From Diphasiastrum complanatum (Eukaryota > Streptophyta > Lycopodiopsida > Lycopodiales > Lycopodiaceae), in the NCBI GenBank assembly GCA_029204225.1, contig MU832610.1:1-64000 (forward strand): a stretch of 64,000 nucleotides of DNA, given 5' to 3'. Shown one piece after another: positions 50,363 through 61,199 of this stretch. Each line of letters begins with the position of its first letter. Position 1 is the stretch's first letter. Below the pieces are notes generated by a model. The model saw nothing but the letters and a program-made list of their open reading frames with translations. It searched no databases and was not told where the DNA came from. The position numbers were made by a program, and so were the translations under genes.

Positions 50363-52080
50363 ATGGATAGGAGAAAGCAGACAAGGAGAGACTTCTTCTC
50401 TCTTGGCTCATCCTCATCTCTTGCGATTGCCATCACACCCCCTGCTAGACCTAGAATGTGCAACCGCAGCAGGTGGCTCTCTGAGATACGCAAGTATCAG
50501 AGTCAACAGCTCTGTTGATCCCAAGAGCTCCATTCTATCGTGCTGTCCGGAACATAACAAGAAATGATCTTGGACAACACGTTAGATTTACACCGAGTGC
50601 TCTTCAGTGCCTTCAGGAGGCTGCTGAAGATTATATTAGCCTTTTTTTTGAGGATTCTTTTTTGTTTGCCATCCATACCAAGAGGGTTACCATAATGCCC
50701 AAGAATTTTCAACTTCTGATGAAAATGAGGGATAGGTACTGTAGGTTACATGTATCTCAACCTGCTGCTCCTAGACCAACTCCTGTAGATAGGACTCATC
50801 TTCCTACGAAGCGTCCTAGGAAGCAGACAGCCCCCAAGCGTGCTCCTAAGAAAGTGAAGCCTATCCCAGAATCCATTGTAGATAATGCTGCTGTTGATAA
50901 TGCTGTAAATATAGCTACCTCTGTTTTGGATACTCCTATAATTGCTGTAGATACTACACTTCCACCTCCTCCTCCTCCTCCCAATTTCTATACATATATA
51001 GATTCGGATGATTATCTTAAATTTGAGAAAGACATATCGGATGCTATAGATACAATTGGTACTCCTTTTTGGTTTAGACTAGAAGAACTTGATTTTAGAG
51101 TTCTAGATTGTCTGGATCTCAAAGACAGACGAGCTTCTATCAATGATCCTGTGATAGAGTCCGGGCTGACACTCTTGCAATTTGACATTGCAAGAGATTC
51201 ATCAAACGAGTTGCTGGTGCTGAGTAACTTTCTGCTCCAGGCCTTCAAGGAAAATAATGACACATTGTCACAGTGTCTGACAAGTGGATTCACACCAACA
51301 ACAAAGTATCTGGTCATTTCTTATCATACCAAGTAGGATATATTAAGTGCTTCTTCCTGTTTTATGCATTAACATTGACATTTTCAATTTAAATAGTTCT
51401 CAGAATTGGCGCTAAAGTACTTTTAATCTTATTTTGCAGTGACCATTGGAGTTTAAACCTGATCTCTATTAAGAGATCTATAAATAATATTATTAAATGT
51501 TCTTGTGTCAAGATGAATTTGGCGAGAATTACGCATAAGGATGTAGATATATTCATTCCATATCTAAGTAAATATATTCCTACAGACGTTACATATTTCG
51601 TGGACTGGCAGATCGTCAACTTGGAGGTAAACTCTGTCTTTCTTAATAGCATTTTGAAATCAGTATTCTAATGAAATATTTTCAATCTAATTCATTCTGT
51701 TTCATAATTGATTTCTTGTGTGCTGAATTATTTTGCAGTCACCCCAGCAAAATGATTCATTCAGCTGTGGGTGGTACACATTGTACAATGCCAAGCTGTT
51801 TTTTGAGTGGTTCATCCTTCAACATGCTGTTGATATTTCTAAGGTAATAAATTCTATTTATTCTTATTTTGGAATCATGATTAGTTTTCTATTCTGGTGA
51901 TGTTATTGGCCATTACTAATACATGAATGTTCTATTTTGCAATTTACACTTCCTGAGTACACATCAAGCCAGGTGTACAGATTTAGACAAGAAATTATCC
52001 TGAGTATACTGGCTCGGGCAAGGCTTCAGCCTTCCGTTATTGATGATGGTGAAAAGGATGATGTAGTTGTACTAAATTAA
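50363..52080 (+). pseudogene. CENH3-like histone fold fused to Ulp1/C48-type cysteine protease
   Basis: There are four exons: 50363-51332, 51440-51626, 51739-51843 and 51958-52080, with GT-AG introns. The start MDRRKQTRR mimics the H3 tip (R-x-KQT-x-R). The histone fold follows: SEIRKYQ, then LIPRAPFYRAVRNIT, RFTPSALQCLQEAAEDYI, LFFEDS and AIHTKRVTIMPKNFQL. LIP-x-APF and VR-x-IT are CENH3-like; canonical H3 has LIRKLPF and VREIA. A linker with a basic stretch (KRPRKQTAPKRAPKK) and a Pro8 run leads to the protease-like domain: DHWSL (His, 51444-51446), VTYFVDW, and PQQNDSFSCGW with Gln and Cys (51766-51768) spaced as in Ulp1. The catalytic Asp is not certain. One base is missing near 50513, so the frame breaks between the tail and the fold; the rest is open. 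Confidence 0.75.
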
Positions 52081-52705
52081 GATCGGAAAAAATATAGATA
52101 GCATAGAACAAAAATACATGTATAGACTTCATAGAAAAATATACATTGATATATCAGATGCTGCTCCAGTTTATGAATTTAGGAGCACAAAATACATGTA
52201 TAGATGCCCAACTTGGGCTTTCATTTATTGAATGAAAGGGTGTATACACAGATTTTTACTAAAGTTTATTTGAAACTATTGTTTTCCCACAATGGTGATT
52301 GTTGTAGGTAGATATTTGCAGCACGTTATCAGCTCCTGTCTTTTTCACATCTGTGACATGGCAAATATTAGTGAATGTGCAATTGTAAATGATGACATTT
52401 TCTATTATTTTGTTCTATTTTGAAATGGCAATAAACATAAAGTACTTATGTGTTGGGTAGCGTCGCTATCAAGGTACCAACTATCATGGTCTTTGTTGTC
52501 ACTATTGTAAACCATTAACAGGTGTGTGTCTTGCTCCTCGTTGAAAATAGACGACCTTCGGGAGTTTTCTCTCTCTTTGAGATTTTGCGAAAAAGCCGAC
52601 TGTGCCCTTAAAAATGCAAAGGTGCCCTTAAAAATCCTACAATTCCCTTAAAAATACGAAGGTGTCTTTAAAACAGTTTAACTTTTGAACTACACATAAG
52701 TTAAC
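52081..52705. other. no gene recognised
   Basis: Probable 3' untranslated region of the histone-protease gene, then 'aaaatgcgaaggtgcccttaaa' style repeats near 52560-52670 that resemble sequence near 600-830 and 41290-41350. Confidence 0.4.
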
Positions 52706-52709
52706 TTCT

Positions 52710-53906
52710 TCAAAATAGCTGAAAGGAAGAAGCCAAAGGTAAGTGTCGCATTTTTTTGGAAAGTATGATAAATCTAAAATATGTTGGTAGATTGTTTTGT
52801 AATAGCATGAGCTCTGTTATGATAAAATCAAGCTTCCAGTGCTCTTCCACCTCAACCATAGTCAAATACTCCTCATTGTAGATAATGCTTATCTCCATTC
52901 GGTTTGTGTGACCTTTTAGTTCAAAGTCTTGATCCAGTGGTAGCCATGTACCTTCAATTTTCTTGTATCTCTGGTAGCTAAATGTGAGACTGAACATTTG
53001 CTTTTCGATATGATAACGAAAGATCATTGAGGACTTTTTAATCCTGCATTCTATGTCATTATTTGTTTTACTATCCCAGCCTTCATCCATGAGATCTGAC
53101 AAAGTCTCATCTGATAAATCCTTGCAAACAAATAAAGTTGGTGTCCTACGATAAACCAACTTATGTGGACAATTTTCGAGCCTGTGCTTATCTTCATAGC
53201 ATTTTTAATATCAATGAGTAGCTTGCATCTCAAGGATTCAGAAACAATGCTGTCAGGAGTAGGCCACTCATCACTTTGAAAACTAGGCAATGGAATTGCT
53301 TCGAACTTGCCAAAACTTCCATTGTTTGTGGCGTTTATAAAGATTCATAAAAATAGATACCACAATCTGCAAGTTCCTTTAGACTTCTTCCTCTGTATTG
53401 TAGCTTTCCAACATCAGAGTGAATTACGTCTAATATTCTTGCAAGTGATTGTGCAGGCTCACATTCACTTATGCATGATGGATATAAATTTGAAAGAAAA
53501 AAACAATGTTGAAGCATTTAAATAATAATTTGAAGAGCATCAATAAAGGAAATCACCTATGATTGCTGTAGAGTGCATATGTTTCAATATATGTACAATT
53601 ACATTTTTTATGATAATGAGGATTGATATCATGTACTTTGATTTTTTAATGCATATATACATGTTGCACTAAGTCTTCTGATATCGATTGACCTCCCGGG
53701 GTAGTCTTAAACTCCAAATTTTTTGCTTTCCAGTAAGATTTGTAAGTCATTTTTGCTCTTTTCTTTTGTCAAAAATTGCCCTTTGATGATGGATGCAGCA
53801 ATACCCATGAGTTCTTCGTATATTTTGTTGGCTTCCAATTATCAGCTTCATCTTTCTCATTGTAAAGAATCAAAGAATCGATTGTAGATCTGGGTCTCCT
53901 CGCCAT
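52710..53906 (-). CDS. ORF4, copy C (unknown family)
   Basis: The minus-strand gene probably starts at ATG 53906 (MARRPRSTIDSLILYNEKDE). Exons further on include SLARILDVIHSDVGKLQYRG (53440 region), PSFQSDEWPTPDSIVSESLR (53270 region) and a 149-codon last part (53159-52710) with LVYRRTPTLFVCKDLS, GWDSKTNNDIE, MIFRYHIEKQMFSLTFSY and GTWLPLDQDFELK. The last part is homologous to ORF4 of copy B. Exon borders are not resolved and frame changes may be introns or damage. I recognise no domain. Its conservation between two copies and fixed place to the right of the other genes make it part of the mobile unit. Confidence 0.55.
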
Positions 53907-54150
53907 TGCTATTTTCAAAGCTTGGGCGCCAAAAATCTCTCTGATATGTTACTTGATTTTAATTTTTCATATCACATTTAATCTAATGTGAATGCCAACA
54001 TAGTCACAATTACTGCGTATACCATATTTTATGTAACTGTACATACTATATTTCTATAACTGTAACTAGTATAGTTAGAAAATTTCATCATACTAACCAG
54101 CATAGTAAAGTAAATTTAACTTGAGATATTGACGTCGGGCAGATTAGCAT

Positions 54151-54202
54151 GTGTCGGGCAGGAAAAAGAAACCAATGGGATACGTCCATGCTGCCCGGAC
54201 AC
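54151..54202. other. hairpin near the right edge of element C
   Basis: GTGTCGGGCAG (54151-54161) pairs with CTGCCCGGACAC (54191-54202) with one bulged base and a loop of about 29 bases. A third GTCGGGCAG-like copy lies at 54133-54142. It lies between the start of ORF4 and the gypsy gag and could be a terminal structure of the element. Confidence 0.5.
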
Positions 54203-54440
54203 AAATTTCAAAGTTTTCTATATTGCATTTTTATTTTTTAATTAATTTGAGCTACGTTAGATTTCAAATCTGTGCATTTTGATTGGGCCTGGTGACGGTC
54301 GAAACTAAAGAAAAAAAATAAAAGTATCTTTACAAAGGGTCTTTTTGATATTGATAACTCCTCTAATGAGACCCCTGGTCATGGCACAGGCTGTTGTGGA
54401 GGGTAGGGCCGATATGCTCGATAGACGATGGGTTTGGTTG

Positions 54441-55268
54441 CTATTGGAAAATGGTTTCGCAGGTGAGGGCATTCATTACAGTATGATGTTGTGAGCAGAT
54501 TGGACACCAAACATTTTCTCTTGTTGGAAAGGATTTCTCAGCGATTTGTTTCATGGCGGTTTGGAAATTGGTAGTGAGCTTATCCATATGAGATTGTTGA
54601 GCTTTTTGCCAAGTTTCCATTTGATGTAGAAATTCAGAAGATTGGGCAATATTATCAGACTTCCGGTGATTAGGACGATCCGGATTCTTAGATTTCTTTT
54701 CATGATGATCAAAGTCATCGTCAAAACCTTCGTCTTCCTCATGGATAGCATCAGTCATCACATTTTTAAGTTGATCATAAAGGTCAAATGGTTCGAGTTC
54801 ACGACAGATGTTTTTTGGCAATCCAACCAAGAACAGTTTTATGGCCATACATTCGGTGATATTTTCATCAACACATTCTACTTTGAGACGTTTAAAATGC
54901 TCAATGTAGTTTCGAACAAACTCTTTGAGACGCATTTTGATATGCGTAATTTGGATGAATGGGCTCTGAGTCAGTTTAGATGGTTTGAAATGCTTGACAA
55001 GAGCATCCTTGAAGGTGGTCCAAGAAACAAGATCAAGAACTTCGAGATTCAGATACCACTCCTTGGCTGTTCCATGGAGTACCATGGGAAATAGATGAAG
55101 CTTTTTAGTTTCAAAGGTATCTCCATAAAAACGGCATGCATTATCAAAATCTTGGAGAAATCGGACTGGGTCAAATTCTCTATCATACTTTGGTGCATCA
55201 ATACGTGGAATTTTGTGTTCTAGTCGTGGAGGAGCCGAATTAGAAGATTCAGCACAATCACAAGACAT
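54441..55268 (-). pseudogene. Ty3/gypsy gag (minus)
   Basis: A 275-codon open frame. The retrotransposon gag domain reads REFDPVRFLQDFDNACRFYG, HGTAKEWYLNL, TTFKDALVKHFKPS, EFVRNYIEHFKRLK and AIKLFLVGLPKNICREL. An acidic/His-rich linker and a helical part follow, and it ends WCPICSQHHTV, where a frameshift breaks the Cys/His block. Gag would form the particle that packages element RNA. Protease and pol are missing: the frame abuts the right edge of element C near 54400. Confidence 0.88.
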
Positions 55269-56117
55269 GATGCAAAGAGTGGGAGAGAGTACAGATGATC
55301 AAGTCAATATTGTACTTGGCAAAAAAGACAGTTTGCTTGTAGAATGGAGAGTGTAGGACAAAAACTGGTCTTTATGGTCATAATAGAATTCGCGGACCGG
55401 CTCATAAATCGTGGAGAGACAAATAAATCGAACTGCGAGGTTCGAGAATTTTTAAAAGGAGTGCTGTCTGTCAAGAATATTGATTTTTTTATATTTTTGA
55501 AAAAAAAATTTGTACTGTTAGAATTCGTGGGTGGGACAGAGAATTCATGCTCACAGAGGACGATTTTTGAGGCTGGATATCGATTTCTAATACAGAGGTT
55601 TTATTGACAGATAGGGAATATGGAAAAAAAAAATATGACTTTCTGATAGAAAACTGGCAAAATCTTTGAGATAGAATTTGCGGAGCTACTGGAGGACTGA
55701 TCTTGATTAGATCTAGCCTCAGTTAAGCTGGGAATTCTAGGACAAAGATTTGGGTGAGAAATAAGAGATTTTGATAGTATATTAGACTGTTTTCTCAGAA
55801 TCTCATTGTGGTCAGAATTCGTGGAGGTGATAAAATGAAAGATCAGGGTCTGTTAGGGCTGTAGACAGATTGATGAATTCTGATATACTAGTTTGGTTTG
55901 GAAAAAGGTCACTTGGGTCACTTCTTTTCAAAGAAAATGCCCAAGTTGACTCTTTTGTTGCTTCCCCCCGGCTTGATAAGTTGCTCCGCAATGCGTGTAG
56001 GACCTGGAGAGAAGACTCGTGTTGTGGTTGGAAGATAGAAGACAGGCAAACAAGCAAACACACAACACGAAAGCAAAAAAACCAAAGGAAAAGAAGCTAG
56101 GTAAAAAATGCTTAGAA
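55269..56117 (-). mobile_element. gypsy leader (minus)
   Basis: Untranslated leader between gag and the primer site, related over 55640-56090 to 960-1390 at the other end of the window ('tttgagatagaatt', 'agatctagcctca', 'gtcacttgggtcacttctt', 'gtaggacctggagagaaga'). Confidence 0.65.
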
Positions 56118-56700
56118 AGCGGGTACGATGCCAATGTTGGAAGTATATCTTGTTTGTGCTAGATCTACTTATGATGCAATGTAGTATAGGGAGGCTGGTC
56201 CACTTTCTAAGTTCCTACCAAGCTTCAAACAAAGATGCAGAGATAAAGAACAACGATGAAAGCACTAAGGCTTACCCAACTAGTGCTCAGAACGAAATGA
56301 ACTATCTAAAATTGACAAATAATAAGACCTCACTAAGGCTTACCCAACTAGCAAGGTGGTTAACTCAATCCTAAATTAACTCCCAACGGGAATGGAAATA
56401 ACTAATAATCAACCAAAATAATATATGCCACAATATAAACCGATGAGAAAGAGGCAAGAGGAGGCCCAAGCACTTCCCTCAAGCTATGCACCTTCCCAAA
56501 GGGAACACAAGTGAAATAGAGAGATAATCTCTAAAATAGAGAACTGAATAGCTTAATCTCAAAAGTGTTATCTACAAGGCAACTACCTCTCATTTTATGG
56601 CAAGGAGGGTCTTCCATAAGTATCCACTAACTTATGGGACTAATCTATTTCTAGCCTTTTTAAAACTTCTAACTTAAGATTTAGCACTTCAAAGTTTCTT
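56118..56700 (-). mobile_element. gypsy primer site and LTR (minus)
   Basis: The minus strand reads TTGGCATCGTACCCG (primer-site region, plus about 56121-56135). The LTR begins at TG 56138 and shares ordered blocks with 1446-2000. The outer end is not defined. Confidence 0.6.
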
Positions 56701-57039
56701 AACTTAGGAAAACTTAAGAAAAAATATTTCTAATCTTAAGTTTCCTAAGTCTAAGTTCTAAATCTAAGTTTAAGCTATTTTATTATTTTTTAAGCTTCTA
56801 CTCATGGGCTTACAAAACACATGCCATGGCGGAAGTTTATTAACAAACACTCGTACGTGGACTTACAAAACACATGTCACGGAGTTTTATTTCTCTCTTT
56901 TTTATTTTTCTCTGTGTTAGCACAGATGCTAACAACAACAAAAGTTTACGATGGACCATCAACCGATGAATCTTGCTGAACCAAGAGAGGTTGAGAAGAT
57001 TGCTCAAGAGTTGGAATGCAACTTTCCTCAAATCAGTTT

Positions 57040-58400
57040 CAAGCGTTGAGGAAGTAGATTAAATATCAAGATTGTTTTGCTTGGACATACAAGGACTTGA
57101 AATGAATTCCTACATCAGTGATTGAGCATACCATTCTCTTGATACCTGATGCAGTGCCAAAAGTGACCAGATTTTATCGTATTAATCCGAATGTCACCAA
57201 TCTTATTAAGGAGTTACAAAGGTTAATGGAAGTAGATTTTATCCATGAAATTGAGCATACTAAGTGGGTTTCATCAATTGTTGTCGTTCCTAAGAAAAAT
57301 GAAAAAATGAGAATTTGTGTGAACATAAAAGCTTTGAACAAAGTGATGCTCAAAGATCACTTTTTGTTACCTTTTATAGAAAGCATATTGGATCACCTTG
57401 TTGGAGCCGTAGCTTATAGTTTTTTGGATGGATCCAGTGGTTATAACCAAATTAAAATCACACCTCTGGATCGACATAAAACAACTTTTGCAACATAATG
57501 GAGAACATATGCTTATAAAGTTATGCCACTTGTACTATGTAATACACCAAGTTCATTTCAATGGGTTATGCAATTTTTTTTAAGAAGTATTTGCATAAAT
57601 TTCTTGAAATTTACTTGGATGATCTTGGAGTCCATAGTGATGATACAGACCATCTAGATCGTTTGAAAAAAGTATTTGAACGTTGTCACAAGTATCAGAT
57701 TTCCTTGAATCCAGAAAAGTGTTAGATTTGGGTTACTCATGAAGTTGTTTTAGGACATGTGATCAAGACATGAAAATGCTACAGATTATTCCGAAATCAA
57801 GGTCATTGTGGAGTTACCTCTACCATGAACAATTTGAGGAGTTTATATTTTTATGGGTCATGCAAATTATTATTGGATACTTATTCTCTTTTTTGCAGAC
57901 TTGGCACGACCTATATATAAGTTGACTCTTGTACCAATTTGGACAATTGAGGTGTTGGAAGCATTTGAGAATTGAAGAAAGCCTTAGCTTATGCACCGAT
58001 CCTACGAGCTCCAAATTGGACAATCGAGTTTTATGTTCATACTGATGCATCGAACTATGCCATTGGATCAGTTTAGATGCAACCAAGAGAATACAAAAAG
58101 GATTATCCTATCATATTTGCTAGTCGACAACTTAGTGATTCTGAAAATAATTATTCTACCACAGAACGAGAAGCATTGGCTATGGTATTTTTAGTGAAGA
58201 AATTTTGACATTATTTAATGGCAACACATTTCGCATTTTATACTGACCATCAACCTTTGCTATATTTGGTTAATAAGACATGCAATACCGGACGCATTGC
58301 AAGATGGTTCCTACTACTGACTGAATTTAATTTTTGAATTGTGGTTCGGTAGGGTAAACAACATTATATTGTCGATCATGTCTCGAGAATACAGATAGCA
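57040..58400 (+). pseudogene. Ty3/gypsy reverse transcriptase and RNase H (plus)
   Basis: Plus-strand blocks in order: FYRINPNVTNLIKELQRLME, WVSSIVVVPKKNEKMRICVN, FLDGSSGYNQIKITPLDRHK, TTFAT, then in shifted frames LEIYLDDLGVHSDD (catalytic YLDD) and HKYQISLNPEKC. RNase H follows: FYVHTDASNYAIGSV, SENNYSTTEREALAMVF and FYTDHQPLLYLVNKT. In-frame stops sit at TAA (after FAT), TAG (after EKC and GSV) and TGA (before HYLM). Integrase is absent. It lies opposite in strand to the neighbouring gag at 54441. Confidence 0.9.
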
Positions 58401-58403
58401 CCA

Positions 58404-59590
58404 GTGAATACTAAAGTGGATGATGAGTTATGGACTCAGCTCATTACATTTGCCACGTCCATTTACATTTACTTTACTTTATGCATAAGTAGACCTTGGG
58501 CCCTTTTTTATTCATTATTGACACTTAGACTTTATGGTTGGCCTTGGGCTTATTATTTATTATTTGGACATTTGGACATAATATTGGAGAGTGGACTAAA
58601 TTTGGCGGCCAAATTTTTTTTTCTGGGCAGATTATTTCCGGCGCCCAAGTTCCAACCCTCCATCGCCATTTCTAGCTTGTTTGCAAGCTCTCCAATGCCC
58701 AATTCTCTCATCTCTTTCGTCCATTCCTCCTTTCATTTTTGGCCCTCTCTTTGTTTGCAGGCTATCCAGCCCCTTCATACTTGTCACTTTCATCCGTTTT
58801 TGTCTTTGTTTGCAACCATTTTTCATACCTTGTTTGCAAGTTGTCCAGCACCTATCCCCCCTCCAACTTTTACTTCATTTCGCATCTGTTTGCTAACCCA
58901 AATCCACATTTGATTGCAAGCTCATCACCACCCTCATACTTGCTATTTTTGTAGCCTTTACATTTGTTGTCTGAAGGTTGTCTAGCGCATTTTTACAGCC
59001 TTCATATTCGCTGTTTTCCACTTTTTTGATGCATTTTTTTCTAGCATCTCTTGCAACATTACTTGGTGGCTGTCCAATGCCCCATTTGGCTCCAATACTT
59101 GGCAAAATTTTCAGCTCCAACGTAGTTCCTTGACAGATTTGATCCATGGCTGTCCGTGCACATTTTCAGCAACTTTCTCCAGCCTATACGCAATTTATTT
59201 TGCATAATTTCCAGCTACAAAGCGGCCCAAAAACATTTCTTATCTCTATTACCCAGTATCTCTTCATTTTAGTACCGTTTTCAGCATGCTCTTGTTTGCA
59301 GTTGCGAGGTTCTACCTACACTATTTGTTACGTCTTTCATTGGCGTACTTGTTGTGATGACTTATGTCCTCTCCTTCAGTTCGTCCACTTGATTAGCGTC
59401 TTGTCTGGCTTAACTTTCTGCATGTGGCTGTTATTTTGTTATTTTCATTCCATTTTGTAGTTTGTGTTGTCCATTGCATTTTTCATTTTGGCTTTCATTA
59501 TTTGTCATTAGTTTCCGTTCCATTTGCGTTTCAATTCCATAATTCATTTTCATCGTCGATTTCGTTTTTCACTTTTCTTCATTTTCTATG
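58404..59590 (+). other. pyrimidine-rich region, probable LTR/leader of a gypsy element
   Basis: Degenerate units built on 'tttgtttgcaagctctccaa' and 'ccctcatacttgctattttt' recur several times between 58670 and 59010. The long plus-strand frames (58404-58913 and 59146-59801) are hydrophobic and Ser/Phe-rich because of this composition and are probably not proteins. Confidence 0.45.
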
Positions 59591-59794
59591 CTCCATTATG
59601 AAATATAAAAATAAAAACCACCCAAATTATTTGGATCATTGGGTTACATATTCTTTTCCGTTACTTTTAATTTTGTTTTTTATCATGACTTCTGATTTTC
59701 GATTTCTATCCCCTTTAGATTATCTTTTTATTTTTAAAAGTGATATACCATCTGAACATATGTTCCGACAAGTGGCTCACATGTCTTTAGTATT

Positions 59795-61160
59795 ACTTTG
59801 ATACTTCTCAGCCAACTTGTCCAGGTCCTAATAAGATTCTTGATGCAATTTTTCTCTTAAAGGGTTCTGCTAGGTCGAAGTGGTTTGACTATGTCCATTC
59901 TCATCCGCCTATCTCTGAGTGGCATGACTTTCTACCAGTACTTCGCCTTCTTATATTTTCCAATAATAATTCTATAATTCATGTCGCTCTTACGAGTGGT
60001 ATTATAGGTCTTGAGAGTTCTACTCCTTCTGATTCCTCTCGTGAGCATTCTTCCATATGTGAGGTTCCATTTTCTTGTGCAAGACAACTAGAGATAGAGT
60101 CACACATTTCTAGCGATTCACATGAGGTTGATTCACACATTGCTAACAATACACATGAGGATGATTCTATATCACAGAGTGTCAGTGAGCTGCCTGATTA
60201 ACTTGAGATAATAATTGATTTACCTAAGCTCATTGTATCCCATAGTGAATCAGAGATAAAGGTTTCTACTGATGCTGATTCACATGTACAGGTTGCAGCT
60301 GATATGGTCCTTGATACTGATATATTATGCTATGATACTATTGATGATGTCGTTGCATGCTTTGATGGTACTACTGATGCTGTTGCATGCTATGATATTG
60401 TTCCATGCTTTGATACTAATATAATATGCCTTGCTACTATTGCCGATGTTGCATGCTTTGATATTGTTGTTGAGTACTTTGATGCTACTCATATGATATG
60501 CCTTGCTACTATTGTCGATGTTGCATGCTTTGATATTGTTGTTGAGTACTTTGATGCTACTCATGTTCCTGAATGCCATGCTATATAGATGTTGTCACCT
60601 ATGCTCCTTATTTCGATATTATTCATGGGTCTACAGTTGCTATTTCAGATGCTTTGGCTACTCCAGTAGATCTCCATATGGCATATGGTTATACATTCAT
60701 TATGGTCCTATTGTATACTCATTAGTTTATTTTGCTGATACCCATCTAGATGAGTATGCGGTTATTTTAGATGCATATTTAGGCCAAAACTTATCAATTG
60801 ATGCTTCTGTTATTATGTCTACGTATGTTTTTCCATTTGTGGATCATATTATTCTAGATGCGGGGCGAGAGTATATTTCTTTAGTGGATACAAGCGATAC
60901 ACATTCATTTATTAGCAGTTAGATTTCCACCAAGATTTGTGCTACACCTGTTCCTGCTTCCCAACCTCTCAGTGTTGAGGTTGCTCGTTCCCATTCTTTT
61001 TTGATTTCTCAGATGTTTCAGGGCTTGGATTATCACATTGGTGATTTTTCTGGTCAAGTAGATTTCTACATCATTCCTCTGGAGAGCTATGACATTATTT
61101 TTGGTGCAGACTGGTTCTCTTCACTTGGTACAGTTGTTGTGGATCTCTCTCAGTAAACAC
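59795..61160 (+). pseudogene. gypsy-like gag and aspartic protease region (plus)
   Basis: The plus frame reads LLKGSARSKWFDYVHSHPPI (gag-like), then a long acidic stretch with a 24-residue duplication (60427-60570). It ends with a retropepsin-like part: SLVDTSDTHSFISS (active-site D-T-S/G), then QVDFYIIPLESYDIIFGADW and TVVVDLS. This order (DTGATHSFIS ... YDVILGMDWL) is that of plant gypsy proteases. Stops occur at about 60200, 60588, 60920 and 61155. No reverse transcriptase follows directly. Confidence 0.7.
60427..60570 (+). repeat. 72-bp tandem duplication in coding sequence
   Basis: Two adjacent 72 bp units starting 'tgccttgctactattg', nearly identical, keep the frame and duplicate CLATI-x-DVACFDIVVEYFD. 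Confidence 0.9.
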
Positions 61161-61199
61161 TTTCTTTTACTCATGTTGGTCAACATCATTCACATGTTG

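Noticed and set aside
58404-59801. Long hydrophobic plus-strand frames that look like membrane proteins
   Set aside because: The region is a pyrimidine-rich repeat; three overlapping frames give similar hydrophobic peptides, so composition explains them.
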